Positions 1 through 6,751 of a stretch of 37,986 nucleotides of DNA are shown piece by piece (within the stretch, counting starts at the first letter, position 1; every line of letters starts with the position of its first letter). A program made the position numbers and the translations under genes. This DNA comes from Desulfuromonas sp. TF (GTDB taxonomy: Bacteria; Desulfobacterota; Desulfuromonadia; Desulfuromonadales; ATBO01). The notes below the pieces were generated by a model that did no database searches, had not been told where the DNA came from, and worked only from the letters and a program-made list of their open reading frames with translations. The DNA lies in NCBI RefSeq assembly GCF_000472285.1, contig NZ_KI421413.1:1-37986 (forward strand), in the 5' to 3' direction.

Positions 1-594
1 CGTTACGCCGTCCCCATCACTGTCGACAGGGGCTGCAACGGCGGCTGCCGCTACCGGAGCAGGGGCTTCCTCTCTCCCGCCGAGCTGAAATTTCAAGCCT
101 GCCGTATAGAGCAGGTTATTCTCGAGGTTGCTCTCGTTAAAGGCCGCCAGGTGCCGTACATCCGCCCGGAGGGCTACGTCCTCAGCGACATAATAGAGCA
201 GGCCGACGCCGTAATTGGCCATGAACTCCTGATCGCTGTCAAGGTCGTAAACGCCGGCGCCGAGAGCTACATAAGGAACAAGGGCGTTGTCGGGGTTGAA
301 ATGGTAAAGAGCGTCGATTCGATAATTCCAGAAATCAAGGTCGTCATTTGTAACCTCTTCCTCCATTTCGACGTAATTCACCACAGCTTCCAGGCCGAAA
401 GCCTTTGTGAAGTTATAGCCGATACCCAGACCGTAACCCCAATCGTCATCGATATTCTGATCCCCCTCCATGACGATTGCACCATACATCGGCGAAAGGG
501 TTAAAGCGCCGACTCTGTTTTCGGCCCATGATAGCGCTGGGAGCAGTCCGATAGCCATGATGAGTGCTGCCGATAAGTGTTTTGAAATCTTCAT
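1..594 (-). CDS. OmpA-like outer-membrane beta-barrel protein with thrombospondin-3 type linker (partial, 3' end outside window)
   Basis: The reading frame starts at ATG 594 and stays open to base 1, giving 198 codons of a longer gene. A strong AAGGAGG lies just before the start. The product begins with a signal peptide (about residues 1-24, ending LSWA). It continues as a beta-barrel domain with alternating aromatic/polar strands (motifs such as YGLGIGYNF and VPYVALGAG), and then an Ala/Pro-rich linker leading to VDSDGDGVT at the window edge. That DSDGDGV signature is the calcium-binding TSP3 repeat that in OmpA-family porins joins the barrel to a C-terminal peptidoglycan-binding OmpA domain, so the missing part is probably that domain. 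Role inferred: structural outer-membrane porin or anchor. Confident on class, not on the missing C-terminus. Confidence 0.8.
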   Translation of the reverse strand, partial: MKISKHLSAALIMAIGLLPALSWAENRVGALTLSPMYGAIVMEGDQNIDDDWGYGLGIGYNFTKAFGLEAVVNYVEMEEEVTNDDLDFWNYRIDALYHFNPDNALVPYVALGAGVYDLDSDQEFMANYGVGLLYYVAEDVALRADVRHLAAFNESNLENNLLYTAGLKFQLGGREEAPAPVAAAAVAAPVDSDGDGVT

Positions 595-622
595 GCATGC
601 CTCCTTGTGGACGATGAAATTG

Positions 623-660
623 ATTAGCCCGAACTTCGATGACCATAAGGTCGGGCTAAT
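623..660. repeat. 10-bp perfect inverted repeat upstream of the OmpA-like gene
   Basis: ATTAGCCCGA at 623-632 is exactly mirrored by TCGGGCTAAT at 651-660, with an 18-base centre. It lies about 30 bases upstream of the porin start (minus strand) and has no T-run on either side. An operator or a 5'-UTR hairpin is therefore more likely than an intrinsic terminator. Function unknown. Confidence 0.5.
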
Positions 661-732
661 GATATCAGCTTCCAATGAGAGCGCAACTGCAACACCCCAT
701 CTTTTTCCGACACCCTCCTATGATGCCTTCGC

Positions 733-763
733 AAAAACTCAGAGGATGGCGACGCCATCTCCT
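733..763 (-). terminator. Intrinsic terminator of the pfpI-like gene
   Basis: On the minus strand the stop codon of the PfpI-like gene runs directly into a hairpin. The core GATGGC/GCCATC has a GTC loop, is extended by imperfect pairs, and is followed after a few bases by TTTTT. Part of the same sequence recurs near 4305-4335, so it may also belong to a dispersed repeat family. Confidence 0.55.
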
Positions 764-1271
764 ATGACAATTTTTTCAGCGATTCTTTCACAAAGGCGGG
801 GATGTCGTTCGGGTTGCGGCTGCTGACGAGATTGCCGTCTACCACCACCTCCTGATCGACGAATTCGGCTCCGGCATTCTTTATGTCCTGGATGATCGAT
901 TTGTAGCCGGTGAACCGGCGCCCTTTCAGCACCTGGGCGGTGATCAGGAGCTGCCCGGCATGGCATATGGCGAAAACGGGCTTGCCGCTCTTGACGAAAT
1001 CGCCAGCAAAGCGCACGGCTTTTTCATCGACCCGCAACTGATCAGGGGAATAGCCGCCGGGGATCAGCAGGGCGTCGTAATTCTCTACGGAAACATCCCC
1101 GACCGCTTTGTCGATCCTGACCTCGGTCCCCTTTTTCTTCCCCTTGACCGTCTTGCCGGCTTCCAGACCCACGTGAATCAATTGGTGTCCCTTGTCCTGA
1201 AAGGCCTTGGCCGGCTCGATATATTCCGAATCCTCGAACAGATTGTCGATAATAACCGCGATCTTTGCCAT
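762..1271 (-). CDS. PfpI/DJ-1 family protein (YhbO/PfpI-like)
   Basis: A 169-aa protein of the DJ-1/PfpI superfamily, a cytoplasmic single-domain class I glutamine-amidotransferase-like fold. Members have been reported as proteases, glyoxalases or protein deglycases. The nucleophile elbow is AICHAGQLL with Cys103-His104, and an acidic residue early in the chain (Glu13/Glu16 in the FEDSEYIEP segment) matches the family Glu that polarises the Cys. The length is typical for YhbO/PfpI. AAAGGAG precedes ATG 1271 at good distance. A TTGCGA/TATAAG promoter lies about 90 bases upstream and a hairpin terminator follows, so it is probably monocistronic. Likely stress or glycation related, which is inferred; the exact reaction cannot be read from sequence. 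Confidence 0.9.
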   Translation of the reverse strand: MAKIAVIIDNLFEDSEYIEPAKAFQDKGHQLIHVGLEAGKTVKGKKKGTEVRIDKAVGDVSVENYDALLIPGGYSPDQLRVDEKAVRFAGDFVKSGKPVFAICHAGQLLITAQVLKGRRFTGYKSIIQDIKNAGAEFVDQEVVVDGNLVSSRNPNDIPAFVKESLKKLS

Positions 1272-1358
1272 GTCCGCTCCTTTCCCGCTGCGTGATAGAT
1301 TTATCGCGTCAGCCAGAACTCGCCCGCGGGCGGTTTGTCTGATGCTCGACCCCTATCA

Positions 1359-1386
1359 CTTATATATCCGGGGACACGTTTCGCAA
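1359..1386 (-). promoter_or_regulatory. Sigma-70-like promoter for the pfpI-like gene
   Basis: On the minus strand TTGCGA (1386-1381) and TATAAG (1364-1359) are spaced by 16 bases. The predicted start of transcription is around 1352, about 80 bases before ATG 1271. Confidence 0.45.
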
Positions 1387-1411
1387 GCCGTGCAGAGAAG
1401 GAAGGAAGAAA

Positions 1412-1445
1412 AACCTTTGTTATCTGCAGATGACGCAGATTCACG
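1412..1445. repeat. Dispersed-type CGCAGAT motif repeat
   Basis: The stretch carries the word GCAGAT/CGCAGA three times in close succession (GCAGATGACGCAGAT, then CACGCAGAG). Sequences of this type, reading roughly as CTGCGTCATCTGCGG on the other strand, are familiar intergenic repeats in many bacterial genomes. The dispersed nature is remembered, not tested. No gene is recognised between 1390 and 1650. Confidence 0.35.
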
Positions 1446-1656
1446 CAGAGAAACCAGGGCAAAATACCGGATTCCGGTTTAATCTTCGTGAAGCTGCTTG
1501 GGTCAGCAGAAAGGCGGACCTGAAGTTCCTGAAGGTTTATGCGACCGGTTTTCGGCGGAGCTCAGGCAAGGATCGACAAGGACCTGCAGTCAGGCGGAAG
1601 GGGTGAGGTGGACTGGGATGAGTTTCTGATGGCCGATGTTCTCTGGAAGAGAGAAA

Positions 1657-1788
1657 TCAGAACCTGTTTTTCCAGGCTTTCTTACGGCGATTGGGCAGAA
1701 CATCGCGGGAGGCGATGAGGTGACTGAGGACGAGTCCGGCACTTACGCCCAAGCAGAAGATGGACGTGTAGATCATCAAATAATTCAC
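1657..1788 (-). CDS. Putative 43-aa single-span membrane protein
   Basis: An otherwise unexplained 700-base spacer holds this short reading frame, starting with GTG 1788. It is preceded by GAGGAA at a workable distance, and a good promoter lies 70 bases further up (TTGCAC, 17 bases, TTATAA). The product has one hydrophobic stretch (residues about 4-26, including SAGLVLSHLIA) followed by a strongly basic tail (RRKKAWKNR). That is the layout of a small inner-membrane protein with a cytoplasmic C-terminus by the positive-inside rule. No family is recognised. The promoter, ribosome site and membrane pattern together make it plausible, but such short frames can arise by chance. Confidence 0.42.
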   Translation of the reverse strand: MNYLMIYTSIFCLGVSAGLVLSHLIASRDVLPNRRKKAWKNRF

Positions 1789-1864
1789 GGGAATTCCTCG
1801 CGAGGCGATAATAGATTATTCAGAGCAGATCGAATTAAAGGCTGAAGCTGCTGTCGAAATGTTC

Positions 1865-1893
1865 TTATAACATGAGGACTTAGGTTTGTGCAA
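1865..1893 (-). promoter_or_regulatory. Sigma-70-like promoter for the 43-aa membrane protein
   Basis: On the minus strand TTGCAC (1893-1888) and TTATAA (1870-1865) are 17 bases apart. Transcription would start near 1858, about 70 bases before GTG 1788. Confidence 0.4.
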
Positions 1894-1986
1894 TAGGGAA
1901 AATTAGAGCCAGGCGGCAGAGATGGCTTCCAAAAAGAGACAGATCTGCCTCATGACGGTCGTGGCGCTGCAAAGGTCATTGCAGCA

Positions 1987-2313
1987 TCACTCCGGCAGAT
2001 TGAGAGAGAGGAGAATCATTTCTTCCGTCCCGGTGTTTTCGTATCCGTGAAGTTCGCCTGCGGGGACCCGCACGACCGATCCGGGGCCAACGGCTCGCTC
2101 CTCCGTTCCGGCCGAAACCTGTCCTTCCCCCTCAAGGATGTAGAAGAGGTGAGCGTAAGGATCTCGATGGGGAGCGAACCTTCCCCCCGGGGCGACACGG
2201 GTCAGCACGGCTTTGGCGGGGCCGTCCGAAAGAATCTTTCCGGAAACGTCCCGGGTGATTTCGGGACGTACGGGAAGCCAGGGAATGGATTCCGAGTCGA
2301 GGAATTCAGCCAT
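1987..2313 (-). CDS. Small cupin-domain protein
   Basis: A 108-aa single-domain cupin. Motif 1 is seen as GGRFAPHRDPYAHLFYILEGEG (residues about 49-70; metal-type His/Glu pattern) and motif 2 as PAGELHGYENTG (about 88-99). Together these form the two conserved halves of the small beta-barrel that usually binds a divalent metal. Substrate cannot be told. ATG 2313 is chosen because GGAGG sits five bases before it; the frame is open further upstream but would overlap the preceding transporter gene. It begins 11 bases after the DMT gene ends, so the two are almost certainly cotranscribed. Confidence 0.85.
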   Translation of the reverse strand: MAEFLDSESIPWLPVRPEITRDVSGKILSDGPAKAVLTRVAPGGRFAPHRDPYAHLFYILEGEGQVSAGTEERAVGPGSVVRVPAGELHGYENTGTEEMILLSLNLPE

Positions 2314-2324
2314 TTCAACCTCCG

Positions 2325-2774
2325 TCAATACTTCTGTATCAGGACGACCCCTGCGGCGACCATGAGCACTCCGAGGACGCGCGGCAGGCTGATCGGATGA
2401 ACCGGGAACGCGAAGGCGCCTAAGTGGTCGAGAACCAGCGAGGTGATCATCTGGCCGGCCAGGACCAGGGCCAGCATGGTGGTGGCGCCGAGCTTCGGGA
2501 CCAGGAAGATGGTGCTGGCGACGAAAAAGGCGCCGAGCGCGCCGCCGCTCCAGATCCACCAGGGCGCTCCGCTGAGGGCTGCCGTCGAAGGGAAGGGAAT
2601 GCGGGAGGCAAGAACGTAGACAGCCAGGCAGACGGTGCCGACAGCGAAGGAAATGCCGGCGGCCAGGGTCGGTGAGCGGATCAAATGACTGAGCTGCGCA
2701 TTGATGCCGGCCTGGGTGGGGATGCAGATCCCCGCGGCCAGGGCGAGAAGGATGTAGAGAAGGGTAGTGTTCAT
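2325..2774 (-). CDS. DMT-family membrane protein (DUF606/YdcZ-like)
   Basis: A 149-aa hydrophobic protein with about five membrane segments, the usual size for YdcZ/DUF606, a half-size branch of the drug/metabolite transporter superfamily. Family-typical sequences are the N-terminal AAGICIPTQAGINAQL and the central FFVASTIFLVPKLGATTM. The frame is complete and begins at ATG 2774 with a modest AGGA ribosome site. It forms a two-gene operon with the downstream cupin. Transported substrate unknown; a link to whatever ligand the cupin binds is only inferred. Confidence 0.85.
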   Translation of the reverse strand: MNTTLLYILLALAAGICIPTQAGINAQLSHLIRSPTLAAGISFAVGTVCLAVYVLASRIPFPSTAALSGAPWWIWSGGALGAFFVASTIFLVPKLGATTMLALVLAGQMITSLVLDHLGAFAFPVHPISLPRVLGVLMVAAGVVLIQKY

Positions 2775-2905
2775 GAATGAATCCTGCTTGATCGAATAAT
2801 ATTCTATGTTTCAGGACGGAATTTGAAGACCGTTAAAATTTGTTTTTTATTCACATGTTAAAATGGATATATGAGAATGCAAGCTTTCTGAAAAGAGGTG
2901 TGACC

Positions 2906-3124
2906 ATGACCAGACAGAGGATCAGTATGCATGCTCTTCCGGGAAAAAGCGAAGAGATCAGTCCCCGCAAGTTTGATCTCGATGGCGAAACGATCGAGGT
3001 GACCGAAACCTTCGAGAGCTGGCAGGAGGACGAAAAAAAGCACTTTTTCAAAGTCAAAGGGGATAACGAGCAGTTTTACACCCTGCTTTTCGATGAAAAG
3101 AAGCACCAGTGGTATTGCGAATAA
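2906..3124 (+). CDS. Small hypothetical protein (72 aa)
   Basis: A short charged soluble protein with no signal peptide or membrane span. The frame is open upstream, but ATG 2906 is preceded by GAGGTG at the right distance and gives a compact product. The C-terminal half (WQEDEKKHFFKVKGDN followed by YTLLFDEKKHQWYCE) looks like a small all-beta fold of the kind seen in short nucleic-acid or ligand-binding proteins. This resembles DUF6504-like proteins only in pattern, and I do not assign it. It runs convergently into the lipoprotein gene, with 13 bases between the two stop codons. Confidence 0.7.
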   Translation: MTRQRISMHALPGKSEEISPRKFDLDGETIEVTETFESWQEDEKKHFFKVKGDNEQFYTLLFDEKKHQWYCE

Positions 3125-3137
3125 GCGGATTCCCGTC

Positions 3138-3746
3138 TCACTGCAGGCGCTGATAGAAGGACGGCTTCAGGTACCCGAACGACTCGATGAACCGGTGGAA
3201 ATCCTCCATTGGAGCCCGGTCGAATTCCCTGTCGGAGGGACGCCACTGAGTAAAATAGAAAGCCACCACCCGCTCTCCCCGGCGGGCGAAAACGACGCGG
3301 ACCAGGACCTTGTGCCGAAGGACCCGCTCGTGCCCGATCGTGTCCGCCTGCAGTGCCTCGCCTTCCAGCGCCCGGACGCGCTGAACCCGTGGCTCATCGA
3401 AATCGATCCGGGCGGCCCACAGAAAGCGGCGGAAGAATTCTTTCTGCCGCTGGTTCAGATCCCGCGAGTAGCCGAAGGGCTCCTCGGCATAGGCCACTAT
3501 CGATTCGCAGGGATAGTTTCCCGGCGTCCCGTGGTCGCAGGCCCGAAAAAAGGCGATGGAGTAATCCTCCTCATCCAGTTCGAGAAGCCGCCAGGGCTCG
3601 GGCATCGGGGAGAATTCGTATTCCTCCTGCCACCTCACCGTCCCCTCGCCGGTGCGCATCCCCGCAAAGGGGTCGGCCGGTGCTCCGGAGGTGGCGCATC
3701 CGGCCAGAAGAAACAGGGCCGCAGTCGTGACCAGTGCACGCATCAT
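3138..3746 (-). CDS. Lipoprotein of unknown function, coupled to the Sec-peroxiredoxin
   Basis: A 202-aa lipoprotein: N-terminal signal with lipobox LLAGC, acylated Cys17, then a soluble periplasm-facing domain rich in Glu/Arg/aromatics (for example PEPWRLLELDEEDYSIAF). No domain is recognised. The start is taken at ATG 3746, preceded by GAGGAGGG. It shares the ATGA overlap with the stop codon of the peroxiredoxin upstream, so translation should be coupled; a second ATG follows immediately. The tight overlap suggests it acts with the exported peroxiredoxin, for example as envelope partner, but that is inference. Confidence 0.78.
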   Translation of the reverse strand: MMRALVTTAALFLLAGCATSGAPADPFAGMRTGEGTVRWQEEYEFSPMPEPWRLLELDEEDYSIAFFRACDHGTPGNYPCESIVAYAEEPFGYSRDLNQRQKEFFRRFLWAARIDFDEPRVQRVRALEGEALQADTIGHERVLRHKVLVRVVFARRGERVVAFYFTQWRPSDREFDRAPMEDFHRFIESFGYLKPSFYQRLQ

Positions 3747-4285
3747 GACCGTCCCTCCTCTGCATGCAGCTTTTTGAGAACCAGCAGGATCTCCCGGTAA
3801 TCGGGCGATCCGTCCTTGATGTAGCGGACCTTCCCCCACATGTCAATGATCACCGTCCTGCGCGCGAACATGGGCGTGCCCTTGTGCTGGGCACCGAAGA
3901 ACATTCCCAGGTAGCCGGTGGTATTGGAGAGCAGGGGAAAGGTCAGGCCCAGATCGTCGGACCAGTGTCTGAGAGTCGGAACGCCGTCATGGCTGACGCC
4001 CGCCACGCGGGCGTTGAAGCGGTCATAGAGGTAGAGGTTCCTCTGATGACCCTCCATTTCCCCCGTTCAGACAGGTGTGAAGGCGGCCGGGAAGAAGGTG
4101 AGGATCAGGTGGTGAAGGCCGTAGTAGTCCTTGTCGTAGTTGACCAGATCCCCATGGGCGCTGACCAGGGAGAAGATCGGAGCCCGCTCGCCGATCACTT
4201 TGGCCGATTCCGGGGCCAGAAGCTCGGCATGGGTCGCGCTCCCCAGGGCAAGAAGGAGGGTGCAGAAAATAAGAATTCGTCGCAT
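3743..4285 (-). CDS. Selenocysteine-containing exported peroxiredoxin (UGA read as Sec)
   Basis: Two adjacent open frames share one phase and are split only by TGA at 4069-4067. Read through, they give a 180-residue AhpC/TSA-type peroxiredoxin. The UGA falls exactly where the peroxidatic Cys belongs: P66-A-A-F-T70-P-V-U73-T-G-E, the Pxxx(T/S)xxC signature. Downstream family features remain intact (SHDG, FPLLSNTTG, RRTVIID). A signal peptide (about residues 1-20, ending THA) predicts export. No Cys occurs in the mature chain, so this would be a one-Sec enzyme needing an external thiol. Fifteen bases after the UGA is a strong SECIS-like hairpin. Selenoprotein peroxiredoxins are known in anaerobes (PrxU of Eubacterium acidaminophilum). 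GGAG precedes ATG 4285. The alternative is a pseudogene with a nonsense mutation. Confidence 0.85.
4021..4051 (-). promoter_or_regulatory. SECIS-like mRNA hairpin downstream of the UGA codon
   Basis: In the peroxiredoxin mRNA (minus strand) GGTCAT pairs with ATGACC. After a single bulged C, AGAGG pairs with CCTCT around the 8-base loop AACCTCTA. That is an 11-bp stem beginning 15 bases after the UGA, with the apical loop about 27 bases away, inside the range usual for bacterial SECIS elements. An alternative upper stem AGAG/CTCT with loop GAAC would place the G that SelB-binding loops normally carry at the first loop position. The pairing is seen directly; the role is inferred. Confidence 0.65.
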
Positions 4286-4396
4286 CGTTAAACTCCTTGA
4301 AAGACGTGCCTTCGCAAATACATTCCGAGGATGGCTATTTAAGTATAGAGCAAACGAACGCGGATACCACCTTTGGTCCTGGTCAGTTCCGAATAT

Positions 4397-4966
4397 TCAG
4401 AGCGGCCGTCGGGCCACGATCCCCGCCACGGAACCTCCCCTGCGGGAGGGCTCCAATCCCTCCTCGTGCAGCAATATCTCCCAGTCGGCAAAAATTTCCA
4501 GGAGTTCTCCGGGGTGCAGCACGAAATCGGGGTTGCCGGGACCACCGGGGAAGGGACCGGCGCTGCTTAAGGACCGCATCACCATAATGCCCCCCGGGCG
4601 AACCGCATTGCGAAGCAGGGGCAGAAGAGGCCGATACAGATAAAAGAAAATGGTTACCAGATCGAAGCCTTCGCCGGGAAGGCGAGGATCCGATTCCAGG
4701 TCGACCCGGCAGGTCCGTATGTCGAGGTTGCGCACAGCAGCCTCGTTCCTGAGCTGCTCCAGCGCCTCCTCTGAGAGATCGACGGCGGTGACCGATATCC
4801 CCTGTTCGGCCAGATACAGGGCATTTCGGCCCTGGCCGCAGGCGACATCGAGGGCTTTTCCGCCGGGGAGGAGGTCCCTGGCCCTGAGCAGCCACCCATC
4901 CGGTTCGCAGGGATGCCCGGCTTTTTCCCTCCAGCGGTTGTCCCACTTCGTTCGCTTGTCACTCAT
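4397..4966 (-). CDS. Class I SAM-dependent methyltransferase (TehB-like)
   Basis: A 189-aa Rossmann-fold methyltransferase. Motif I is LDVACGQGRNALYLAEQG (about residues 38-55), followed by VTAVDLSEEAL (motif II acidic residue for SAM ribose) and the motif IV-V region FDLVTIFFYLYRPLLP. The fold and length match the TehB/methyltransferase domain 25 group, but the substrate cannot be inferred. The open frame extends to 5002, but ATG 4966 has GGAGC nine bases before it and gives the usual N-terminus. It is divergently arranged from the multiheme cytochrome gene, with a 150-base shared promoter region. Confidence 0.85.
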   Translation of the reverse strand: MSDKRTKWDNRWREKAGHPCEPDGWLLRARDLLPGGKALDVACGQGRNALYLAEQGISVTAVDLSEEALEQLRNEAAVRNLDIRTCRVDLESDPRLPGEGFDLVTIFFYLYRPLLPLLRNAVRPGGIMVMRSLSSAGPFPGGPGNPDFVLHPGELLEIFADWEILLHEEGLEPSRRGGSVAGIVARRPL

Positions 4967-5040
4967 GCCTGCTCCTTCAGTCGTAAGCCTGAAATCCTGC
5001 ATTGCGCATCAATTCAGTCTTCTTTTACCAGAATAGACCC

Positions 5041-5068
5041 TTGACTGTCCAGAGGGAGCGGTTACAAA
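5041..5068 (+). promoter_or_regulatory. Possible promoter for the multiheme cytochrome
   Basis: TTGACT at 5041 and TACAAA at 5063 are separated by 16 bases, about 50 bases before ATG 5119. The -35 is good, the -10 only moderate. Confidence 0.35.
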
Positions 5069-5118
5069 TAATTGGAGCAGACCATTGAATATATCCCACT
5101 TATCTCCGGAGAACAGTC

Positions 5119-6621
5119 ATGCCCCTGCATCTGCCCCCCTCCGTCAAAAACTGGACCTCCCTGGCGGGGGTGGTGATCGCCCTGATCAGCCTCTTCATGA
5201 TCGTTTTCCTCTTCGCGGTCACCGTATTTTTCGACGCCCATGCAGCCTATCTCGGTCTGGTGGTCTATATCCTGCTGCCGTCCGTCATGATCGCGGGCCT
5301 GATCCTCATCCCGGTTGGGATGCTGCTCAAAATCCGCCGCGAACACCGGGAGGGGCTCTCCCCCGAACCGGGCTGGCCGAAGGTCGACCTTAACAACCCG
5401 GGACATCGGAACGCGGCCTTGATCTTTTTCGTCGGGACCTCCCTCCTGCTCTTCGCTTCGGCCATCGGCAGCTATGAAGCCTTTCACTATACCGAGTCGA
5501 CGGCCTTCTGCGGGACGCTCTGCCATTCCGTGATGGAGCCCGAGCACGTCGCGCATAAGACGTCCGCCCATGCCCGGGTTGCCTGCGTGGCCTGCCATGT
5601 CGGGCCCGGGGCGGACTGGTACGTGCGCAGCAAACTGTCCGGAATGTACCAGGTCTATGCCGTTCTTACCGATGTCTATCCGCGGCCTATTCCCACCCCC
5701 ATAGAAAATCTGCGGCCGGCCCGGACCGTCTGTGAGCAATGCCACTGGCCGCAGAAATTCTATGCCTATACCTACCGCGCGGAGACCCACTACCTTCCGG
5801 ACGAGAAGAATACCCGCTGGGACATCGGCCTGACCCTGCGCGTGGGAGCGCCCCATTCGGCCGTCGGTTTCGAGGAAGGAATCCACTGGCACATCAACCC
5901 GCAGGTGAAGATCGAATATCTGCCACTGGACGAGAAGAGGGAGCAGATCGCCCGGGTGCGTTATACAAATCTGGAGAGCGGCGAAGTGAAAATATACCGC
6001 AACCCGGCCCTGGCCCAGGAGGGGGGTGAAGCGGGCGAGATGCGCACCATGGACTGCATCGACTGTCACAATCGACCCTCCCACCGGTATCTTCCCCCCA
6101 ACCGCTTCGTCGATAACGCCATGGCCAACGGGAGCATTCCAGCCGATCTCCCCTGGATAAAGGCGGCGACGGTCCCCCTCTGCGAACAGGAGTTCGCCAG
6201 CCGGGAAGAAGCCGAAGAGATCCTGCGCGCAGGGGTCCTGAACTTTTACCGGCAGGAGCATCCGGAGATTCTCGAGCAGCGCATGGCCGATGTCGAAAAG
6301 GCGATCGCCGGCTTCCTGGCGGCTTTCAACGAAAACATCTTTCCTTACATGAAGGCCCGCTGGAGCGCCTATCCCGAACACATCGGCCATCTTGTTTTCA
6401 ACGGCTGCTTCCGTTGCCACGCGGAGGGCTTCGCCACCGAAGAGGGTGAACCGATCCGCTCCGGGTGCAATGACTGTCACCTGATCAGCAGCCAGGGAAC
6501 CCCCGGCAGCATGGAATACGCCCCGATGGGAGAATCCCTGGACTTCCGACACCCCGAGGATATCGGCGAGGCCTGGAAGGAGATGTTGTGCTCCGACTGT
6601 CACAAAGGGCTTCTACCTTAA
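5119..6621 (+). CDS. Seven-heme NapC/NirT-family inner-membrane cytochrome c (ImcH-like)
   Basis: A 500-aa protein with three N-terminal membrane helices (about 15-38, 44-70, 99-119) and a periplasmic domain holding seven heme sites. These are CGTLCH 131-136 (CX3CH), CVACH 156-160, CEQCH 205-209, CIDCH 313-317, CFRCH 430-434, CNDCH 450-454 and CSDCH 491-495. The segment HSVMEPEHVAHKTSAHAR and CHVGPGADWYVRSKLSG are characteristic of NapC/NirT quinol dehydrogenases. Size, three helices and seven hemes resemble ImcH of Geobacter sulfurreducens, which passes electrons from menaquinol to periplasmic carriers for high-potential extracellular acceptors. Orthology is inferred. Ribosome site GGAGA precedes ATG 5119. 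The gene stands alone between a divergent methyltransferase and the formate dehydrogenase operon. Confidence 0.88.
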   Translation: MPLHLPPSVKNWTSLAGVVIALISLFMIVFLFAVTVFFDAHAAYLGLVVYILLPSVMIAGLILIPVGMLLKIRREHREGLSPEPGWPKVDLNNPGHRNAALIFFVGTSLLLFASAIGSYEAFHYTESTAFCGTLCHSVMEPEHVAHKTSAHARVACVACHVGPGADWYVRSKLSGMYQVYAVLTDVYPRPIPTPIENLRPARTVCEQCHWPQKFYAYTYRAETHYLPDEKNTRWDIGLTLRVGAPHSAVGFEEGIHWHINPQVKIEYLPLDEKREQIARVRYTNLESGEVKIYRNPALAQEGGEAGEMRTMDCIDCHNRPSHRYLPPNRFVDNAMANGSIPADLPWIKAATVPLCEQEFASREEAEEILRAGVLNFYRQEHPEILEQRMADVEKAIAGFLAAFNENIFPYMKARWSAYPEHIGHLVFNGCFRCHAEGFATEEGEPIRSGCNDCHLISSQGTPGSMEYAPMGESLDFRHPEDIGEAWKEMLCSDCHKGLLP

Positions 6622-6636
6622 GGGGTCGGACTTCGG

Positions 6637-6668
6637 GCCTTGCAGCTTGAACCTTGCAGCTTGAACTG
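6637..6668 (+). repeat. Tandem 14-base repeat downstream of the cytochrome
   Basis: CTTGCAGCTTGAAC occurs twice in a row just after the cytochrome gene. Similar degenerate CAAGGTTCAAGG/CCTTGAACC words recur at 28685-28710, 28965-28980 and 30005-30020, pointing to a dispersed intergenic motif. No gene function. Confidence 0.55.
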
Positions 6669-6678
6669 AAGTATGTCT

Positions 6679-6708
6679 TTGAATGATCCATCCCTTCCGT
6701 GTTAGACT
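6679..6708 (+). promoter_or_regulatory. Possible promoter of the formate dehydrogenase operon
   Basis: TTGAAT at 6679 and TAGACT at 6703 are 18 bases apart, with transcription expected near 6715. Directly there a small hairpin GGTAA-TTCG-TTACC (6714-6727) with a UUCG tetraloop would cap the transcript's 5' end. Confidence 0.38.
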
Positions 6709-6751
6709 AAAGCGGTAATTCGTTACCACCAATCCATTTGGACATTCTGGT

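Noticed and set aside
1536-1715. 59-codon plus-strand frame with an antitoxin-like line (RGEVDWDEFL)
   Set aside because: No ribosome site, no toxin partner, and it overlaps the better supported 43-aa membrane frame on the other strand.
4067-4069. Reading the peroxiredoxin as two genes or as a nonsense pseudogene
   Set aside because: The UGA sits exactly at the catalytic Cys column and a SECIS-like hairpin follows; no other damage is seen. A pseudogene remains possible but is less likely.
5062-6603. Long minus-strand open frame (513 codons) opposite the cytochrome
   Set aside because: Mirror of a high-GC coding frame; the plus strand has seven heme motifs and a ribosome site, whereas the antisense product has no recognisable domain.
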